A stretch of DNA of 10,732 nucleotides from JBHIDJ01 sp046760105. Its GTDB lineage: Bacteria > Pseudomonadota > Gammaproteobacteria > Acidiferrobacterales > SPGG2. Position 1 is the first letter of the stretch; every line of letters begins with the position of its first letter. A program made the position numbers and the translations under genes. Below, piece after piece: positions 6,120 to 10,732 of this stretch. The stretch spans positions 1 through 10,732 of the forward strand of contig JBHIDJ010000103.1 of the NCBI GenBank assembly GCA_046760105.1, written 5' to 3'. The notes beneath the pieces are model-generated. The model was not told where the DNA came from, ran no database searches, and worked only from the letters and a program-made list of their open reading frames with translations.

Positions 6120-6757
6120 CGACACACCTCGTCAAAAGAATCGAGACACGCTACCGGACCACATGCGAGCAAGCGTGCACGGTCATGCACGCCGTAGCTA
6201 ACCGCCAGCGCCTCCACACCGGCATTGCGTGCCATCTGCATATCATAGACGGTGTCCCCAACCATTAGTGTCTGCTTTGTGGTCACGCCGGTCTCATCTA
6301 GGATGTCCTCGAGCATGGCTGGGTGCGGCTTGGAGAACGCTTCGTCGGCGCAGCGCGTGGCGACAAAGAGTTGCTCAAGACCTGCCTCCGCCATCAGTCT
6401 ATCCAATCCGCGACGTGGTCTGCCGGTGGCCACCGCAAGCAGATATCCGTCTTGAGCAAGGCCGTTCAGTCCCTCTTCAACGCCTGGGAAAAAGGCTAGC
6501 TCGGTTTTATCGAGATGCAGATAGTGTTGGCGGAAACGTTCGATGACCTTGTCACGCACCTGTGTTCCCAGACCCGGAACCAGCCTGCCGGCGGCCTCTT
6601 CCATACCCAAGCCGATTATATCGCGTACCGCTTCGTCACCGGGATCGGATACGCCCGCGTCCCTCATGGCGGCGGATAGACACCGCACGATCTTCGCCTC
6701 TGAGTCCATCAGAGTACCGTCCCAGTCGAACACGACCAGGTCATAACGACGCTTCAT
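6110..6757 (-). CDS. HAD-IA hydrolase, Gph-like phosphatase
   Basis: A 215-aa haloacid dehalogenase superfamily phosphatase with all four motifs. Motif I is FDWDGTLMDS, with nucleophile Asp11 and acid/base Asp13. Motif II is ATGRPRRG (Thr111), motif III is SKPHP (Lys143), and motif IV is MVGDTVYDMQMA (Asp168, Asp172). A helical C1 cap lies between motifs I and II. The family resembles phosphoglycolate phosphatase Gph, but the substrate cannot be read from sequence. The ATG at 6755-6757 lies inside the last codons of rluC (17-bp overlap), suggesting translational coupling. An HAD gene directly after rluC is a conserved arrangement in Pseudomonas and relatives. Confidence 0.92.
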   Translation of the reverse strand: MKRRYDLVVFDWDGTLMDSEAKIVRCLSAAMRDAGVSDPGDEAVRDIIGLGMEEAAGRLVPGLGTQVRDKVIERFRQHYLHLDKTELAFFPGVEEGLNGLAQDGYLLAVATGRPRRGLDRLMAEAGLEQLFVATRCADEAFSKPHPAMLEDILDETGVTTKQTLMVGDTVYDMQMARNAGVEALAVSYGVHDRARLLACGPVACLDSFDEVCRWL

Positions 6758-7703
6758 GTTTCAAGCAATCAAGGAGATCGGTGAATTCAGCGGGAAGCGG
6801 TGCCTTAAGAACCATTCTACTGCCAGTGTGTGGGTGTTTGAACCCCACAGCTCCCGCATGCAGGAACAGGCGTTTTAACCCCAGGCGCGCCATGCGTTGG
6901 TTAAACTCGCGGTCGCCATATTTTCGATCACCGGCAACGGGATGACCAAGGTAAGCCGCATGTACCCGGACCTGATGCGTGCGGCCGGTTAGCAGTTCAA
7001 TCTCCACCAGCGTGCAGTCAACGAACCGCTGTTTGGCGATAAAACGGGTGACGGCCTGTTTGCCGCCCTGCGACACCTCAACCATACGCTCGCCTGAGCG
7101 TAAACGGTATTTCGCGAGTGGCAGCTCCACGTGCCTCGCCTCGTCGTCCCAACGACCCTGCACCAGCGCGCTGTAGCGCTTTTTAACACGTGCTTCGCGC
7201 AACTGCGCATGCAAGCCGAGCAGGGCCGATCGCCGTTTTGCCAGCAACAAGCACCCCGATGTGTCACGATCTAGCCGGTGTGCGAGCTCTAAGAAGCGCG
7301 CCCGCGGACGCTGCGAACGTAGGTGCTCGATAAGCCCCAGACTCACGCCGCTGCCACCGTGCACCGCGAGACCCGCTGGCTTGTCAACCGCCATGAGGTG
7401 CGCGTCCTCGTACAGGATGCATAATTCCAGCGGCCCGTCAGCGGCGGCAGCTCGCGGCCGATCCGCAGGCGCCATCCGCAAGGGCGGGATACGGACTACG
7501 TCCCCGGCCCGAAGGCGGTAATCGGCCGCGCGACGGCCACTGTTTATGCGCACTTGGCCTTTGCGCAGAATGCGATAGATATGGCTCCTCGGAACACCTT
7601 TTAGTTTTGAAATCAGGAAGTTATCGAGTCGCTGGCCGGCCTGAGTCGCGTCGATTTGGCGGTATTCGACGCCTTGGCCGGTGGAGTTCTGCGCTATGTT
7701 CAT
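6741..7703 (-). CDS. rluC: 23S rRNA pseudouridine synthase RluC
   Basis: RluC converts uridines 955, 2504 and 2580 (E. coli numbering) of 23S rRNA to pseudouridine. The 320-aa product has an S4 RNA-binding domain at about 21-75 (RLDNFLISKLKGVPRSHIYR), a basic linker, then the RluA-family catalytic domain. The family motif HRLDRDTSGCLLLAK (142-156) carries the catalytic Asp145. LLTGRTHQVRVHAAYLGHPV lies near the C-terminus, followed by GDRKYGD. The ATG at 7701-7703 has only a weak GAG upstream. It is divergent from rne, the same pairing as in E. coli, and heads the minus-strand operon. I see no convincing promoter for it. RluD is the other family option, but the neighbourhood favours RluC. Confidence 0.94.
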   Translation of the reverse strand: MNIAQNSTGQGVEYRQIDATQAGQRLDNFLISKLKGVPRSHIYRILRKGQVRINSGRRAADYRLRAGDVVRIPPLRMAPADRPRAAAADGPLELCILYEDAHLMAVDKPAGLAVHGGSGVSLGLIEHLRSQRPRARFLELAHRLDRDTSGCLLLAKRRSALLGLHAQLREARVKKRYSALVQGRWDDEARHVELPLAKYRLRSGERMVEVSQGGKQAVTRFIAKQRFVDCTLVEIELLTGRTHQVRVHAAYLGHPVAGDRKYGDREFNQRMARLGLKRLFLHAGAVGFKHPHTGSRMVLKAPLPAEFTDLLDCLKHEASL

Positions 7704-7723
7704 GCGTCTCGGGATAATACGGA

Positions 7724-7752
7724 TTGCCGCTTAACCGCTTCGCTGATATATT
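7724..7752 (+). promoter_or_regulatory. Candidate sigma70 promoter for rne
   Basis: TTGCCG (7724-7729) is followed after 17 bp by TATATT (7747-7752), giving a predicted start near 7759 and a leader of about 500 nt. A long leader is typical of rne (361 nt in E. coli, from memory). A second possible -10, GATAAT at 7713-7718, has no good -35. Confidence 0.5.
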
Positions 7753-7756
7753 TTCA

Positions 7757-7810
7757 GTACCGTAGCGCCTAGGCGGTACGTGTGCAGTTTAACTTAAGTA
7801 CCGATTTTTT
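7757..7810 (+). promoter_or_regulatory. Attenuator-like leader fold ahead of rne
   Basis: Three 6-base segments alternate: GTACCG (7757-7762), CGGTAC (7774-7779) and GTACCG (7798-7803). Segment 2 can pair perfectly with either 1 or 3. The 2:3 hairpin is followed by A and six T (7805-7810), like an intrinsic terminator; the 1:2 hairpin would exclude it. If transcription starts at 7759, segment 1 lacks its first two bases, so the switch needs a slightly earlier start or a 4-bp 1:2 stem. The 18-nt loop of the 2:3 hairpin is long for a terminator. Confidence 0.45.
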
Positions 7811-8257
7811 AAAGATTTTCGCACCGGCTGTCTAAGCTGGTTGCGGCTCCCGTAGCCAAGCGTCGCAGGCGCACAATGATGATGTCGTGCTCGCCTTGGC
7901 TCCCGGGCAAAGGGTAAATATGGGTTTCGCGTTCCTCACCCTTCGGAGGGACGCACCGAGTATAAGACGCTTCCGATTGGGGAACAGGCTCACCATGCTT
8001 GGCAGGACGCTGGAAATACCCACCGGCGTCTGTCTCAGCTGTGCCCGTAGGATTTTTGGTTCACCTCGGGCAATAACACGCGCGGCCCCCGTGTCCGCGC
8101 CATGCAGCGACACCCCCCTTCACAACGCCGAGGGCTGTCGTCTGTCAGTGGCAGTGTACTAGATCACACCACTGCCCAAGTGTGGTGATCCCCTAGCGCG
8201 TCACGAAGATGGCTACGTCTTCAGCGCGAAACTGTCGGCGCGTCGGGGATATTTACA
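7811..8257 (+). other. Structured rne 5' leader, no gene
   Basis: No credible ORF is seen in this stretch. It holds several inverted repeats in the rne direction. 7821-7828 pairs with 7836-7844 (8 bp with one bulge and one G-U). GGCGCAC 7868-7874 pairs with GTG 7887-7889 plus CGCC 7892-7895. CCCT/AGGG at 7939-7950 has a TCGG loop. GATCAC 8162-8167 pairs with GTGATC 8185-8190, stacked on CACT/AGTG around a GCCCA loop. GAAGATG 8205-8211 pairs with CGTCTTC 8216-8222. GGGGA at 8245-8249 is the ribosome site for rne. In E. coli the rne leader hairpins mediate autoregulation by RNase E; a similar role here is inference. Confidence 0.55.
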
Positions 8258-10576
8258 ATGAAAAGAATGTTGTTGAACGCGACTCACCCTGAGGAGTTGC
8301 GTCTCATAGTCGTTGACGGCCAAAAACTGCTTGAGCTAGATATTGAGTCAACGTCCTATCAGCAGAGAAAGGGCAATATCTACAAAGGCCGTGTTACCCG
8401 TGTAGAACCAAGCCTCGAAGCTGCATTTGTCGATTACGGTACCGAGCGCCAGGGTTTCCTACCGCTCAAAGAAATCTCGCGCGTCTACTTCAGCAACTTC
8501 AGCGAGACCACGCCTATCGGCCAGGTCCGGATCAAGGACGTCATCAAAGAAGGGCAAGAACTTATCGTTCAGGTCGACAAGGAAGAACGTGGCAGTAAGG
8601 GTGCCGCGCTGACGACCTTTGTGAGTCTCGCCGGACGCTACCTCGTGCTCATGCCCAATAACCCGAAGGGTGGCGGCATATCGCGGCGTATAGAAGGTGA
8701 AGAACGATCAGAAATGCGGGAACTGATGTCGCAATTAAACGTCCCCGACGACTATGCCCTGATCGCACGCACAGCCGGTATCGGAAAAAGCGTCGAGGAT
8801 CTGCAATGGGACCTCGATTATCTTACGCATCTTTGGGATGCGATCACCAAGGCAGCACAGGAACGGGCCGCGCCTTTCCTCATCTATCAGGAAAGCAATC
8901 TCGTGGTGCGCGCCGTGCGCGATTACCTGCACAGCGACATTGGCGAGATCGTAGTCGATAATGCTGACATCTACGATCGCGTAAAAAAGTTCGTTCAACA
9001 GGTCTCTCCACAGAATCTCAATAAGCTAAAACTCTACAAAGATGAGACGCCGCTATTCTCGCGTTTCCAGATCGAGCATCAAATCGACTCGGCGTTTTCA
9101 CAAGACGTACAACTCGAGTCCGGCGGTTCACTTGTATTCGATCGTACCGAGGCGCTAGTCACTATCGATGTCAACTCGGCACGCGCGACCAAAGGCAGTG
9201 ACATCGAGGAAACGGCGTTAAATACGAACCTAGAAGCGGCTGATGAGCTTGCCCGGCAACTAAGGCTGCGCGACATTGGCGGCCTCATCGTGATTGATTT
9301 TATCGACATGACGCCAGTGCGTAGTCAGCGTGCGGTGGAGAATCGTTTGATCGAGGCGTTAAAGGCTGACCGTGCCCGTGTGCAGGTCGGGCGCATTTCG
9401 CGCTTCGGCTTGCTTGAGATGTCTCGTCAGCGTCTGCGTCCGTCGCTCGGTGAGTCCAGCACTCTCGTTTGCCCGCGCTGCATCGGTACCGGTCATATTC
9501 GCAGTGTTCAGTCTTCGGCGCTCAGTATTTTGCGGATGGTCCAGGAAGAAGCTATGAAGGAGAACACGGCGACGGTACAAGTGCACCTACCGGTGGAGAC
9601 GGCAACCTATTTACTCAATGAAAAACGCTTTGAGATAAGCGCCATCGAGTCTCGGGTTGGAACCCCCATTCTTATTGTGCCGACGCCTGAGCTAGAAACC
9701 CCGCACCATCGGATCAGGCGTTTGCGCAGTGAGGAAGTCGAGGCCGAAGGGCAAGTGCCCAGTTACGAGATCCCGATACAGGAAGAGGTGGAGCCGGAGA
9801 CCACTCCCGGCGCTACTACACAACCGGAAAAGCCAATTGTCGCCCCGATCGCCCATCTAGCGACCCCACCCACGCCGCGGAAAACCATATTCGCCAGTCT
9901 GAGAAAGTGGCTCGCCGCACTTTTTCGCAAAAAAGCACGGACAGAACGAGCCAGCAGCGCCAAGGACACCGCGCGCGCGCGCCGCCGGGGCCGTGCTACC
10001 CGTGCACGCACACCGGCCAAAGGGCAACCCCAACGTGCAATCGCTGATCGCGCGGCACCGGCTAAGCAGCGCACACGGAAAGACACTGCCCCAGTAGAAT
10101 CCTCTGAACAACAGCAAGAGTCCGGGCGTGGGTCACGGCCCCGCCGGCGGGGGCGACGCACGCGGCCCCAGGGCAAGCCCACCAAGGCGGCGGCCAAGAC
10201 AGCATCCGCTGTAAGTGGCCCGGATGTCAAAGCGGCTGATCAAGCAGACGCGACACGCGTTGAGGGCCGAGACGCAGCAGACGAGATCGCACCGCCTGAC
10301 GCTGAGGTGCAACAACCCACTGCTGCTGACACGGCGCATGCCGACCGGCCGATGACCCCCAGCACACCTCCACGTGAGCCACCGGTTATCCCGGCGACCG
10401 ATGTGACATCAGCGGCGCCGGTTACCGAGCCCGCACCGGTAGAGGAACAACCGCCAGTAACGGCCGCCATGCTGGAGGATGCGCCATCGACTGAGGCCGG
10501 TATCGACCACAAGCCCACGGAGCAACTAATACAGGTGGAAACGCGAACCCGCGCTGAAGAGAACAAACCCAACTGA
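8258..10576 (+). CDS. rne: Ribonuclease E
   Basis: RNase E is the endonuclease that starts mRNA decay and matures rRNA and tRNA, and it scaffolds the degradosome at the inner membrane. The catalytic half (about 1-510) follows E. coli closely. It has an S1 domain (about 37-120), a 5'-sensor/RNase H region, DNase I-like metal ligands Asp304 (VTIDVNSARAT) and Asp347 (GLIVIDFIDM), and the zinc-link Cys405-x2-Cys408 (CPRCIGTG). The tail is short (772 aa in total against 1061 in E. coli). It contains an amphipathic helix at 543-558 (TIFASLRKWLAALFRK), a good match in kind to the membrane-targeting segment A, then an Arg/Lys/Ala-rich RNA-binding stretch (about 561-645) and a Pro/Ala/Thr/acidic disordered end. 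ATG 8258 aligns with the E. coli start and has GGGGA upstream. Confidence 0.98.
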   Translation: MKRMLLNATHPEELRLIVVDGQKLLELDIESTSYQQRKGNIYKGRVTRVEPSLEAAFVDYGTERQGFLPLKEISRVYFSNFSETTPIGQVRIKDVIKEGQELIVQVDKEERGSKGAALTTFVSLAGRYLVLMPNNPKGGGISRRIEGEERSEMRELMSQLNVPDDYALIARTAGIGKSVEDLQWDLDYLTHLWDAITKAAQERAAPFLIYQESNLVVRAVRDYLHSDIGEIVVDNADIYDRVKKFVQQVSPQNLNKLKLYKDETPLFSRFQIEHQIDSAFSQDVQLESGGSLVFDRTEALVTIDVNSARATKGSDIEETALNTNLEAADELARQLRLRDIGGLIVIDFIDMTPVRSQRAVENRLIEALKADRARVQVGRISRFGLLEMSRQRLRPSLGESSTLVCPRCIGTGHIRSVQSSALSILRMVQEEAMKENTATVQVHLPVETATYLLNEKRFEISAIESRVGTPILIVPTPELETPHHRIRRLRSEEVEAEGQVPSYEIPIQEEVEPETTPGATTQPEKPIVAPIAHLATPPTPRKTIFASLRKWLAALFRKKARTERASSAKDTARARRRGRATRARTPAKGQPQRAIADRAAPAKQRTRKDTAPVESSEQQQESGRGSRPRRRGRRTRPQGKPTKAAAKTASAVSGPDVKAADQADATRVEGRDAADEIAPPDAEVQQPTAADTAHADRPMTPSTPPREPPVIPATDVTSAAPVTEPAPVEEQPPVTAAMLEDAPSTEAGIDHKPTEQLIQVETRTRAEENKPN

Positions 10577-10581
10577 TGTTT

Positions 10582-10705
10582 CGTGAATCGTAGGTTCGTG
10601 AACCGTAACTGGTAATCGGTAATTGGTAATTAGTGATTGGTGGCCGGGCTATCAATACTTACCAGTCACTAGTCACTAATCACGAATCACGACTCACGGC
10701 TCACG
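10582..10705. repeat. Heptad inverted-repeat element E, 3' of rne
   Basis: This element begins 6 bp after the rne stop. Left units at 10582-10638 follow a NGTNANT pattern (CGTGAAT, CGTGAAC, CGTAACT, GGTAATC, GGTAATT, GGTAATT, AGTGATT) with one 8-bp unit at 10589-10596. Six right units occupy 10664-10705 (AGTCACT twice, AATCACG twice, ACTCACG, GCTCACG). From 10605 on it is a near copy of window positions 1-128. It carries one extra left unit (GGTAATC, 10611-10617) and one fewer right unit than element A, plus a single base difference. Confidence 0.85.
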
Positions 10706-10732
10706 AACTACCCGCCACTGATAACGCATGTT
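10701..10732 (-). other. Second copy of the fabD 3' end, cut by the window edge
   Basis: These 32 bases are identical to 97-128, the fabD stop codon and its last nine full codons (encoding HALSVAGSS). Either they are the same locus read twice, because the sequence closes on itself, or they begin a second fabD copy convergent with rne. The sequence stops here, so the two cannot be separated. Confidence 0.75.

Noticed and set aside
7714..7719. TATTAT (minus strand) as the rluC -10 box
   Set aside because: The hexamer 17 bp upstream (CGAAGC) does not resemble a -35, and RNA would begin only about 4 bases before the rluC ATG.
7832..8113. Open frames in the rluC-rne gap (minus 7832-8113, plus 7887-8162)
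   Set aside because: Neither translation resembles a known protein, both lack a convincing ribosome site, and the region folds as an rne leader. They overlap each other on opposite strands.
9763..10230. Long minus-strand frame opposite the rne tail
   Set aside because: It is a by-product of the GC-rich, Arg/Pro/Ala-coding tail. RNase E on the plus strand explains the sequence, and the antisense translation has no recognisable domain.
1..10732. Reading the window as a small circular plasmid
   Set aside because: No replication, partition, mobilisation or toxin gene is present. All genes are chromosomal core genes in their usual order, and the closing overlap is imperfect.

Overview
The window is a chromosomal core-gene block from a gammaproteobacterium. 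The basis is the very close match, from memory, of the RNase E catalytic half to the E. coli protein, together with the gene order rne / rluC-HAD-Rieske-sppA / maf / yceD-rpmF-plsX-fabH-fabD. That order resembles the Pseudomonas and E. coli arrangement around rne, rluC, maf and the fab cluster. I cannot name a genus. There are no plasmid replication, mobilisation, phage or defence genes.

Layout. (1) 97-3901, minus strand: yceD, rpmF, plsX, fabH and fabD, a ribosome/lipid operon read right to left from a near-consensus sigma70 promoter at 3911-3939. That promoter appears to give yceD an almost leaderless mRNA. (2) 4078-4656, plus strand: maf (yceF type), divergent from yceD. (3) 4742-7703, minus strand: rluC, a HAD phosphatase, a small Rieske protein and sppA, tightly packed or overlapping, ending at a hairpin plus T-run at 4657-4730. 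(4) 7704-8257: a 554-bp gene-free stretch that looks like a long structured leader for rne, with a possible attenuator at 7757-7810. (5) 8258-10576, plus strand: rne, including a membrane-targeting helix and an Arg-rich tail.

The genes cover rRNA/ribosome work (RluC, L32, YceD, RNase E, the Maf nucleotide pyrophosphatase), entry into fatty acid and phospholipid synthesis (PlsX, FabH, FabD) and envelope proteolysis (SppA).

The unusual part lies between the genes. Five gene junctions (fabD 3' side, fabH/fabD, yceD/maf, maf/sppA, rne 3' side) hold elements built from degenerate 7-bp repeats. Each has a left array and a right array of roughly reverse-complementary heptads flanking a 14-55 bp spacer. 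There are two sequence families: GTAATTG/AATCACG at the two window ends, and CAAG/CTTG at the three internal junctions. The arrays run up to or into stop and start codons.

The last 128 bases repeat the first 128, including the final codons of fabD, with one heptad gained and one lost. The window therefore closes on itself, as a redundant or falsely circular contig, a tandem duplication, or a repeat-mediated assembly join. A 10.6-kb replicon made only of these genes is not credible.
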